Assembly (NCBI GenBank): GCA_024696005.1
Contig: JAILHF010000041.1
Location: forward strand, 1 to 64,000
Length of the DNA: 64,000 nucleotides
Reading direction: 5' to 3'
From: Lachnospiraceae bacterium
GTDB lineage: Bacteria > Bacillota > Clostridia > Lachnospirales > Lachnospiraceae
Shown: positions 10,501 through 17,596 of the stretch, one piece after another
How the letters are laid out: the number at the start of each line of letters is the position of its first letter
How positions within the stretch are numbered: position 1 is the first letter of the stretch
Program-made: the position numbers and the translations under genes
The notes under the pieces: model-generated
Databases searched by the model: none
What the model saw: the letters and a program-made list of their open reading frames with translations, nothing else
What the model was told of the DNA's origin: nothing

Positions 10501-12441
10501 ATCGATTCCGGCAAACTGAAGTTTACGATCAAGGCCGGCACGGAGCTCGGGTCCGTTGATACGCTTTTGAAGATCAGCATCAAGGATGCAAAGAACTACA
10601 AGGATTATACCCTGGAACTGAAGATCGTCGGCGATCACAAGCATACGGAAGAGTATCTTAAGCATGTGGACGAGGTTCCGGCGGGCTGCGAGACGGATGG
10701 CTGCAAAGAGCATTATGTCTGTGTGCTCTGCGGAAGACTGTTTACGAAGAGCGGAAGCACGTTTACGGAAGTGCTGCTTTCCGATCTGCGGATCGCGCCT
10801 ATCGGCCATGACTGGGGGGAGTGGGTTATCGTGAAATATCCCACGGAAACCGAAGACGGACTGGAGAGAAGACAGTGCAAGCGCGATCCTTCCCACATCG
10901 AGGAGCGGGTGATCCCTGCGGGAACGGATGTTCCCAAACCGGAGATCGGCCTGGATATCCGCATTGTTGACGCAGCCGTGTACAAGGATGCGGACGGACG
11001 CGATACGACTGTCTACACCGGAAGTGCCATCAAGCCTGCCGTGGTGGTAAAGAACAACGGCAAGCTTTTGACGGAAGGCGTGGATTACAAGCTGAGCTAC
11101 AAGAAGAACACCAAGCCCGGAACCGCGCTGGTCGTGGTCAGCGGCAAGGGCAGCTATACCAAGAAGGCCGAGCTTCCCTTCGTCATCACCAAGAAGAACA
11201 TTGCGGATGTTGATGTGCTGGTCGGCGATCTGACGGTGGAAATCGGCAAGGCAGCGGCACCCAGCCTGGTCTATAACGGTGTGCTGCTGAAGGCCAAGAA
11301 GGATTATACCGTTTCCGCAAGCGGAACGACGCTGACCATCACCGGAAAGGGCAACTTCGAAGGAACCAGGACGGAAACCGTGATCGAGCAGGCAGCGGAT
11401 GCTTATAAGGCATCGGCCATCAAGGTAGAGCTGGGCAAGAACATCACCAAGGTCTACAACGGCATGCCGCAGACACTTAGCGCCGAAGAGCTCAAGGTTA
11501 CCGATGCCTCCGGTGCGGTGCTTGTAAACGGAACGGATTATGTGGTCGGTTATTCCGCGAATGTCAATGCCGGAGCCGTAAAGGTAACGGTGAGCGGCAA
11601 GGGCGGACACAGCGGAAAGGTTTCGAAGGTCTTCAAGATCCTGCCCGACAAGGATGCCGTCATCACGGTCGAAGGGCTCCTGGCAAGCTATCCTTATCAC
11701 AAGACCGGCGTAAAACCGGCCCTTGTTGTCAAGGCAGGCGGCAAGCTCCTTACGGAAGGACGCGATTACAAGGTAACTTATTCCGCAAACAAGAAGATGG
11801 GCACGGGCAAGTTCCAGCTGAGCTTCCTCGGCAATTACAAGGGCGCGAAGTACAGCGGGACCACGAGCTTCACGATCGAAAAAGCTAAGCCCATGGCAGC
11901 AAACATCAATGTGATCACGGGCGACATGGCATTCGGCAAGCCCGGCAAGTACCAGCCGAAGGTATGGGTGATCGCGGACGGCAGGCTTGTAAAGAACAGC
12001 GACCTGAACGTGACGTATTCGGAGAGCGGAAAGCTCACGGAAGCCAAAAACGGACTGAGCATCAAGGTGAGCGGCAAGGGCAGCTATGAATTCGTCGAGA
12101 AGATCGTAAGCTACGATGTGCGCAGCACGAAGGATGTCGATGTGAACAAGGCCAAGGTTTCGCTGACGAAGGGCGGCAAGGGTGTGAAGAAGGTGGAATA
12201 CACCGGACGTGAGATCACCTTCTCGGCTCTTTTCAGCGACGAGCCTCAGATCACGGTCAAGATCGGCAAAACGGTCCTGACCGGAGCGGAAGTGGAGCAG
12301 AAGTTCGACATCTACTATGCGGATAACCTGGAAAAGGGCAAGGCAACGATCGTGCTGAAGGCGAAAGCCGGTTCCGGATATGTGGGAGCCTGCGCGGGAA
12401 GCTTCAACATCGTGAGCGAGCCCATCAACAGAAAGAATTAA
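7501..12441 (+). CDS. Secreted giant repeat protein: three LWV-type modules, a Cys/His-rich doublet region and a C-terminal array of Ig-like repeats
   Basis: RBS aggaaaggag before ATG 7501 and signal peptide MRHDRALRRLVSLMLAFLLVFGELGGSGLRVFAQ. The ORF-track start at 7393 lies in the terminator/promoter region. Modules: NYDLWVGGMRINSDNK, KYDLWVGDLRITARNK, KYDLWIGDKQVTSANM. Confidence 0.87.
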   Translation: MRHDRALRRLVSLMLAFLLVFGELGGSGLRVFAQGDEPEEETNVSEDSGAGEAAVSEKEGGEEEALPATPTEGEEEPEPDEATNYDLWVGGMRINSDNKGAIPHLEGDGASGTYDPDTKTLTLDKVTGINGRVKMGSVVATIYSKDELNIRGNATINTPEGSVIWLDNSDDPKNLSIQGKFTFNSSKKTAVYTEGAITISGADTRLSVTGTDAWGVSGKSGITINGGTIYATAFCPMSTNGVLDFKAGELTLKTNSIGWSSALYVTGENSDIKIGKGYEILTPDGGRILKKNEGTKDQQVQIVDTKDAEASEVCIGAEAEKYDLWVGDLRITARNKDNIPNLEGSGAKGTYDPVTKTLNLTKVSGISNSYQGKDAAGHSFKSLIYTEGELSITGDAELSNENGHVIYASPKTSPAYRSLSLTGDFEFSSNSSSIYALGNVQINGEDTKLVMKTEGTYGISAKGAEGIRISAGSVKVSGSGGLIADNSIVFAGGTTELDVSNEMYTIKAKTITLGENMGVLSPEGAAPRKFEEGTANEYMSIADAGGKKVKKCTIGREPEKYDLWIGDKQVTSANMEALPNLQGGTGTYDPEKKILVLNNVTEIKGSHNNALIATEMSTDITIRGKAVLNNNGGSVVYTPGNVTLEGNMDFTSGKNAAVDCSKLTLKGDLKAKANENERYALHVSSDLIMSEGTVKLEGQNGIWSAGNIKINGGDLSIDVAGMAVSLTETKDITLSGGLAYLEPVGAHVGQNPENVYMKTILDGDEKPAKKVHVGNKEGSPLAVTQKSIMYGDTLPAPEYAKPAEGGTEVLSYSGVLKKDSSAYGPTEEPPKYPGDYTVMVCYTVDGKDYVGTASFSIFKRNVVAKLKAVDRPYREGDSHVDLEVVELQGVLDGDSVFIDLSEATGDIGGVDAGENIPVYVSGVKLSGADRFHYEMNPIMDVKVNIEKAEWTATETSYLIKETEIGHPVTWTPDSNFLAAGGKLDAVEADAARNQLDGSAVIDSGKLKFTIKAGTELGSVDTLLKISIKDAKNYKDYTLELKIVGDHKHTEEYLKHVDEVPAGCETDGCKEHYVCVLCGRLFTKSGSTFTEVLLSDLRIAPIGHDWGEWVIVKYPTETEDGLERRQCKRDPSHIEERVIPAGTDVPKPEIGLDIRIVDAAVYKDADGRDTTVYTGSAIKPAVVVKNNGKLLTEGVDYKLSYKKNTKPGTALVVVSGKGSYTKKAELPFVITKKNIADVDVLVGDLTVEIGKAAAPSLVYNGVLLKAKKDYTVSASGTTLTITGKGNFEGTRTETVIEQAADAYKASAIKVELGKNITKVYNGMPQTLSAEELKVTDASGAVLVNGTDYVVGYSANVNAGAVKVTVSGKGGHSGKVSKVFKILPDKDAVITVEGLLASYPYHKTGVKPALVVKAGGKLLTEGRDYKVTYSANKKMGTGKFQLSFLGNYKGAKYSGTTSFTIEKAKPMAANINVITGDMAFGKPGKYQPKVWVIADGRLVKNSDLNVTYSESGKLTEAKNGLSIKVSGKGSYEFVEKIVSYDVRSTKDVDVNKAKVSLTKGGKGVKKVEYTGREITFSALFSDEPQITVKIGKTVLTGAEVEQKFDIYYADNLEKGKATIVLKAKAGSGYVGACAGSFNIVSEPINRKN

Positions 12442-12450
12442 GGAGAAAGC

Positions 12451-12705
12451 ATGAAGGATTATTCTTATACACCACAGGGAGTCTGCTCCGTCAATATCAG
12501 CTTTTCGCTGGATGACGAGAAGCGGATCCACAACCTGGCGTTTACCAGGGGGTGTAACGGCAACCTCAAGGCGATCGGAAAGCTCTGCGAAGGCAAGGAT
12601 GCGGGCGAGATCGCAGCGCTGCTGGAGGGAAATGATTGTGCCGGGAAGGGAACTTCCTGTGCCGATCAGCTCTCGAAGGCACTGAAGCAGGCACTGGCCG
12701 GATGA
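12451..12705 (+). CDS. TSCPD domain-containing small protein (TIGR03905-like)
   Basis: 84 aa, RBS aaggagaaa. 'YTPQGVCSVNISFSLDDEKRIHNLAFTRGCNGNLKAIGKLCEG...CAGKGTSCADQLSKAL' is typical of TSCPD proteins. Confidence 0.85.
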   Translation: MKDYSYTPQGVCSVNISFSLDDEKRIHNLAFTRGCNGNLKAIGKLCEGKDAGEIAALLEGNDCAGKGTSCADQLSKALKQALAG

Positions 12706-12789
12706 GGAGACACGTCCGGCGGTCATCCGGCCGCCGGGCGGCAGGTCCCTCTTCAGAAAAGCTCTGTGAAAAAAGAAAAATTATGGAAG

Positions 12790-12822
12790 AAACAGGGATA
12801 TTGTGTTATAATATCCCTGTTT
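12790..12822 (+). promoter_or_regulatory. 13-bp perfect inverted repeat enclosing an extended -10 promoter element upstream of pfp
   Basis: AAACAGGGATATT-GTGTTAT-AATATCCCTGTTT; TGTTATAAT (extended -10) at 12804-12812. Confidence 0.6.
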
Positions 12823-12887
12823 TGGTGTCGGGAGAAACGCGGCACCGGTAAGATCGTCAAAAAAACAACACAAAAAGGAGAAGCAAA

Positions 12888-14546
12888 ATGAATCTTTCAC
12901 CTCTTCAGAAAGTAAGATACGAGTACAGTCCCAAGCTCCCCGGGATGCTCAGGGGCGGCATTGCCGAGATCTGCGTCAAGGACGGCGCAGCTACCGAGAG
13001 CGTAGCCGATCAGGACAAGATCAAGGCACTGTTCCCCAACACTTACGGGAAGAACGAGATCACCTTCCAGAAGGGCGCAAACACTTCCGCAGCAAAGAAG
13101 CAGGTCGTGGGCGTGATCCTTTCCGGCGGACAGGCACCCGGCGGACACAATGTGGTCTGCGGTCTGTACGATGCCATCAAGGCTACCGACAAGAACAATG
13201 TGCTGCTTGGTTTCAAGGGCGGCCCCAGCGGACTGATCGATGACGACTTCATCGAGTTTACCGACGAGTATATCAACCAGTATCGCAACACCGGCGGTTT
13301 CGACATCATCGGTTCCGGCCGTACCAAGCTGGAGACCGAGGAGCAGTTCAAGATCGTGACCGAGGTGGCGAAGAAGCACGGTCTTACCGCCATCGTGATC
13401 ATCGGCGGCGACGATTCCAATACCAACGCGGCAGTGCTGGCCGAGTACATGGCTGCACACAATACCGGCGTGCAGGTCATCGGCTGCCCGAAGACCATCG
13501 ACGGCGACCTGAAGAACGAAGACATCGAAGCATCCTTCGGTTTCGATACCGCTACCAAGACCTATTCCGAGCTGATCGGCAATATCGAGAGAGATGCCAA
13601 CTCCGCAAAGAAGTACTGGCACTTCATCAAGGTGATGGGCCGCAGTGCTTCCCATGTTGCACTGGAGTGCGCACTGGAGACGCAGCCCAACATCTGCCTG
13701 ATCGGTGAGGAAGTGGCTGCCAAGAAGATGTCCCTTTCCGCAATTGCCGATTACATCGCGGATTCCGTTGAAAAGAGAGGCAATAACGGCGAGAACTTCG
13801 GTGTGGCCATCATCCCCGAGGGCATCGTGGAATTCGTTCCCGAGTTCTCCAAGCTGATCGCCGAGATCAACGAGCTTCTGGCCGGCAAGAAGACCGAGGA
13901 GTTCAATGCGCTTCCTTCCTGGGATGCGAAGTATGAGTTCATCAAGAAGGGACTTTCCGCGGAATCCTTCAAGGTATTCGAGATCCTGCCCCAGTTCGTG
14001 CAGCAGCAGCTCTTCCTGGAGCGCGATCCTCACGGCAACGTGCAGGTATCCCTGATCGAGTCCGAGAAGCTCTTCTCCGAAATGGTCAAGGAGAAGCTGG
14101 CTGGCCGCAAGGCAGCCGGAACCTACAAGGGCAAGTTCGCTGCACAGCATCATTTCTTCGGTTACGAAGGCCGCTGCGCATTCCCGTCCAACTTTGACGC
14201 GGATTACTGCTACTCCCTGGGTTACAATGCATTCATGCTGATCCAGTACGGCTATACCGGATATCTTTCCAAGGTGTCCAACCTGTCCAAGCCCGCGGAA
14301 GAGTGGGTGGCAGGCGGCATGCCGATCACCAAGATGATGAACATGGAGAGACGTAACGGTGAGGACAAGCCCGTTATCCGCAAGGCTCTGGTAGAGCTGG
14401 ACGGTGCTCCGTTCAAGTATTTTGAAGCACACCGTGCCGAGTGGGCCGAGAAGACTTCCTTCACCTATCCGGGTGCGATCCAGTACTTCGGGCCTTCCGA
14501 GGTCTGCGACCTGACCACCAGGACTCTGGCTCTGGAGAAGGGCTGA
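12888..14546 (+). CDS. pfp: Diphosphate--fructose-6-phosphate 1-phosphotransferase (PPi-dependent phosphofructokinase)
   Basis: 552 aa. '[25 protein letters not shown]', '[17 protein letters not shown]', '[26 protein letters not shown]', '[21 protein letters not shown]' are characteristic of the long PPi-PFK family. Confidence 0.95.
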   Translation: MNLSPLQKVRYEYSPKLPGMLRGGIAEICVKDGAATESVADQDKIKALFPNTYGKNEITFQKGANTSAAKKQVVGVILSGGQAPGGHNVVCGLYDAIKATDKNNVLLGFKGGPSGLIDDDFIEFTDEYINQYRNTGGFDIIGSGRTKLETEEQFKIVTEVAKKHGLTAIVIIGGDDSNTNAAVLAEYMAAHNTGVQVIGCPKTIDGDLKNEDIEASFGFDTATKTYSELIGNIERDANSAKKYWHFIKVMGRSASHVALECALETQPNICLIGEEVAAKKMSLSAIADYIADSVEKRGNNGENFGVAIIPEGIVEFVPEFSKLIAEINELLAGKKTEEFNALPSWDAKYEFIKKGLSAESFKVFEILPQFVQQQLFLERDPHGNVQVSLIESEKLFSEMVKEKLAGRKAAGTYKGKFAAQHHFFGYEGRCAFPSNFDADYCYSLGYNAFMLIQYGYTGYLSKVSNLSKPAEEWVAGGMPITKMMNMERRNGEDKPVIRKALVELDGAPFKYFEAHRAEWAEKTSFTYPGAIQYFGPSEVCDLTTRTLALEKG

Positions 14547-14603
14547 GCGATAAACTGAAATAGCTGCTCAGCGACTATAAGCAATAGCTGTAAAGTAAAA
14601 AGT

Positions 14604-14675
14604 GGCTCAGACGGATATAAGAAACCGGGCGCATTTTCGCACCCAGAGCTTATATCCCCTGAGCTGCCTTTTTAT
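14604..14675 (+). terminator. Probable terminator hairpin downstream of pfp
   Basis: Long interrupted inverted repeat gctcag..ggatataag ... cttatatcc..ctgagc followed by ctttttat. Confidence 0.55.
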
Positions 14676-14702
14676 GTTCCCATTTTATGCCCTGTTTTCT
14701 GT

Positions 14703-14738
14703 CACTATTTCTGCCACTATTTCTGCCACTATTTCTGC
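14703..14738. repeat. Tandem repeat, 3 x 12 bp (cactatttctgc)
   Basis: Exact copies at 14703-14714, 14715-14726 and 14727-14738. Confidence 0.95.
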
Positions 14739-14740
14739 CC

Positions 14741-14930
14741 CGGCTAACACAAGAGCGAAAAGGAAGTGATGTGTTAGCCGAAGAGAGCTGTTTTGTGAAG
14801 GAAAAAGGATACCCCGGCTAACACAAGAGCCGAAAAAGAAGGGGTGTGTTAGCCGAAGAGAGCGGTAATGTGAGGAGAAGAGGGGAAGCTGGCTAACACA
14901 AGAGTCGAAATGGCGGGGAAGTGTTAGCCG
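14741..14930. repeat. Three tandem ~75-bp degenerate units, each with an inverted repeat cggctaacac...gtgttagccg
   Basis: Units: 14741-14780, 14815-14855, 14890-14930. Arms nearly invariant; interiors related (aagag.cgaaa). Confidence 0.9.
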
Positions 14931-15073
14931 TGGGCGTGCACGACTTAGTTAACATAATTCTTGTAATCTGCTTTGCAATGCGTTATATTATACTAGGTGT
15001 GTAATATCGGTTTCCCTTTTGAATAAGGGAGCACCCGGAGTACTTTTTCAGATTTGCTGGCAGAGGAATTGTA

Positions 15074-16504
15074 ATGGATTTTCAGGGATTAGTCAGTGCA
15101 TTTTCCGGACCGACCTGCATCGTGGCTGTCGAGAAAACCGACGACGGCAGTTACGGTGATATCCGGCTGGCTGCAGTAAACGCGGAATTTCTTGAGAAAA
15201 TTGAGCACCCCGCTTTTCCTGTGGGGAATGAAACGGAACGCAGGGAGTCCAATCCCTTTTCTCCCGGCGCCGTATATGAGGAATATCTGCCGAAGGATCT
15301 TGTGTTCGAAGATCTGTGCTTTCGCGCGGCTGTCCTGAAAACGCCCATCCATACCGGTGTTCATCTGAACAAGCTGGGAGGATGGTTTAATCTGCATCTG
15401 ACCCCTCTGAACATCGAAGAAGGAAAGATCTGCCATTGTGCCTATTCCATGAAGGCCTGCGATGTTTCCGAGATCGACCTGGCAAGCGGGGAAATAAAAG
15501 GCAAGTCGGAAGGGACCGCGGAAGATGTGCTGCGTACCTGCATCCGTCTTCGCGGCACGGATGATTTCCAGAAGACCATGGATGAAGTGATCGGCGACAT
15601 CCGCGAGATCTGCGGGGCGGAGGTCTGCACGGTCATGCTCATTGATGATGATACGAAAAAGAGTCAGGTTCTCGCCATCAGCATAAAGGGCGGCAGCAAG
15701 CTGAGGCGTGTGACCCAGTTCCCGAATTTCTACGATCTGACCCATTCCTGGATCGCCATGATCGGGGAAGGGGACTGCCTGATCATAAAGAACAAAAAAG
15801 ACATGGAGTATGTCAGCGAGGTGAATCAGCCCTGGCATAAATCCCTTACGGATGCCGGCGTGCAGAGCGTGGTGATGTTCCCGCTTCGCTATAACAACGA
15901 GGTCCTCGGCTTTATCTGGTGTACCAATTTTGATACCGCCAATGTCCTTCGCATCAAGGAGACGCTGGAACTGACCACCTTCTTCATATCCGCCGAGATC
16001 GCCGGTCAGCAGATGCTGGAAAAGCTGCGCCTGATCAGCTACACGGACAAGCTTACGGGAGTAAAGAACCGTAACGCGATGAATCTGAGGGTGACAGGGA
16101 TCATAGACGGCACGGGTGCGCTTGAAGAACGCTACGGCGTTCTGTTCGCGGATCTGAACGGCCTGAAGACCGTAAATGATACCATGGGACATACGGCAGG
16201 GGATCTGCTTTTGAAAAGGGCGGCGCTTTTGCTGCAGGAACTGTTTGCCGGAGCGGATATCTACCGGGCGGGTGGAGACGAGTTCGTGATCATCCTCTCG
16301 GGCTGCGACGTGGAGGAGTTCCAAAAGAAACTGCAGGAACTGAAGGACAGGGCGGATGTCCACAGCGATGTCTGCTTTGCGATGGGAGGCTATTTCTCGG
16401 ATGACGGCTGCGACATCCGTGATGCCATGCACTATGCGGACGAGGCCATGTACAGGGACAAGGCACTCTTCTATGAAAAACATCCGGAGAGAAAGCAGCG
16501 CTAG
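15074..16504 (+). CDS. GAF-like sensor plus GGDEF diguanylate cyclase
   Basis: C-terminus 'SYTDKLTGVKNRNAMN...VLFADLNGLKTVNDTMGHTAGDLLL...IYRAGGDEFVIIL'; GAF-like middle region 'FPLRYNNEVLGFIWCTNFD'. Confidence 0.9.
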   Translation: MDFQGLVSAFSGPTCIVAVEKTDDGSYGDIRLAAVNAEFLEKIEHPAFPVGNETERRESNPFSPGAVYEEYLPKDLVFEDLCFRAAVLKTPIHTGVHLNKLGGWFNLHLTPLNIEEGKICHCAYSMKACDVSEIDLASGEIKGKSEGTAEDVLRTCIRLRGTDDFQKTMDEVIGDIREICGAEVCTVMLIDDDTKKSQVLAISIKGGSKLRRVTQFPNFYDLTHSWIAMIGEGDCLIIKNKKDMEYVSEVNQPWHKSLTDAGVQSVVMFPLRYNNEVLGFIWCTNFDTANVLRIKETLELTTFFISAEIAGQQMLEKLRLISYTDKLTGVKNRNAMNLRVTGIIDGTGALEERYGVLFADLNGLKTVNDTMGHTAGDLLLKRAALLLQELFAGADIYRAGGDEFVIILSGCDVEEFQKKLQELKDRADVHSDVCFAMGGYFSDDGCDIRDAMHYADEAMYRDKALFYEKHPERKQR

Positions 16505-16531
16505 ATCTTGCGCATTTGTCGCCGGGAGGCA

Positions 16532-16560
16532 TTGAATAAAAGCGCGTTGAGAGTTATAAT
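16532..16560 (+). promoter_or_regulatory. Sigma-A-type promoter upstream of the 16663 CDS
   Basis: TTGAAT (16532-16537)-N17-TATAAT (16555-16560). Confidence 0.6.
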
Positions 16561-16662
16561 TTGATCAGGCCGGATCGTGTTCCGGTTTGGTCATATTGCT
16601 TTTGGAACACACAACAAAGCAACAGGCTTTTTTAGGCATCGGCCAGGGAAGGAGGGTGTGAT

Positions 16663-17460
16663 ATGGCAGAAGTAAATGGGATCAGTCCCGTGGCGGGAGG
16701 AGCGTCCGCCATCTCGGTAAACAGTTCGTATCAGCCGCGGAGGATACAGGGGGCACCGGATGCCGCCGGCAAAGCGGCGGAAACCACCCAGAAGCAGCGT
16801 GAAGAATCGAAGGAAGCTTCCGAGAAACGCAAAGAGCTGCAGGATGTCATTGCCACATCCCGTGACGGTGATACCGTGCAGGCCCGCAAGGAGGCGCTCG
16901 AACAGCTGAAAGAAGATGACGAGGTCGGACGTGTCGTATCGAAGGACAGTCTGCTCGCGGCTAAGGAGATGACACCTGCCGAGCAGGAAAAGGCGGCAGA
17001 AGAAGCGGCAGAGAAGAGAGCAGCCGAACGTGAAGCGCAGGAAGCGAAAGCGGAAGCGGAACGCGAGGCCAGACAGGAACGCTTCTCGCCCGCAGCGGAG
17101 CGGATGGAGCAGCGTGAAGAGGACGCCGAGGAAGAGGAGAAAGCACAGATCTCTTCCTTTAACGGCTATACGGATGCACAGCTGAAGCAGCTCTACATCA
17201 AGGGCGACATCTCGAAGCAGGATTACGACAAAGAGATCGAGTCGAGAGAGAGCAGCAAGGAAGAGCAGAGAGCCGACGAAGCGGCTTTCCAGAAGGAAAG
17301 TGCCAAAGGGGTCGGAAAGATGAAAGAGAATGAGCGGGATGCGGAGACGATGCGCAACATCGAATCTCCCGATTCCGCGGATGCGCCGGATGCGATGATG
17401 CGCGCGCAGATCATGATGACACTGGATGCGAATTCCCCGTTCCAGGAAGGTTCGAACTGA
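16663..17460 (+). CDS. Hypothetical highly charged, Glu/Ala-rich, probably coiled-coil protein
   Basis: RBS ggaaggaggg. 265 aa, low-complexity 'EQEKAAEEAAEKRAAEREAQEAKAEAEREARQER'. No family recognised. Confidence 0.8.
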   Translation: MAEVNGISPVAGGASAISVNSSYQPRRIQGAPDAAGKAAETTQKQREESKEASEKRKELQDVIATSRDGDTVQARKEALEQLKEDDEVGRVVSKDSLLAAKEMTPAEQEKAAEEAAEKRAAEREAQEAKAEAEREARQERFSPAAERMEQREEDAEEEEKAQISSFNGYTDAQLKQLYIKGDISKQDYDKEIESRESSKEEQRADEAAFQKESAKGVGKMKENERDAETMRNIESPDSADAPDAMMRAQIMMTLDANSPFQEGSN

Positions 17461-17484
17461 AAACAGCATGAGCAACGAACAGAA

Positions 17485-17511
17485 GGGCTGCCCGACGGGC
17501 AGTCCTTTTTT
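17485..17511 (+). terminator. Rho-independent terminator
   Basis: GGGCTGCCC-gac-GGGCAGTCC followed by TTTTTT. Confidence 0.85.
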
Positions 17512-17529
17512 GACGGAACGGGAACCAAC

Positions 17530-17559
17530 TTGTCACGACGGGCCGTTCTGATGTATAAT
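17530..17559 (+). promoter_or_regulatory. Sigma-A-type promoter for the RyR-channel operon
   Basis: TTGTCA (17530-17535)-N18-TATAAT (17554-17559). Confidence 0.75.
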
Positions 17560-17596
17560 GGTTGGGATTGTTTGGTATATGGGGGGAGACGGTGCA

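Noticed and set aside
10273-12726. 817-aa minus-strand ORF
   Set aside because: Shadow ORF antisense to a clear secreted repeat protein; no recognisable domain, composition typical of reverse-frame translation.
12636-12851. 71-aa plus-strand ORF
   Set aside because: Runs out of frame over the TSCPD gene end and through the palindromic promoter/terminator; no RBS.
14741-14930. CRISPR array
   Set aside because: Only three units, repeats are short palindromic arms rather than uniform 24-40-bp repeats, interiors are related rather than unique, and no cas genes are nearby.
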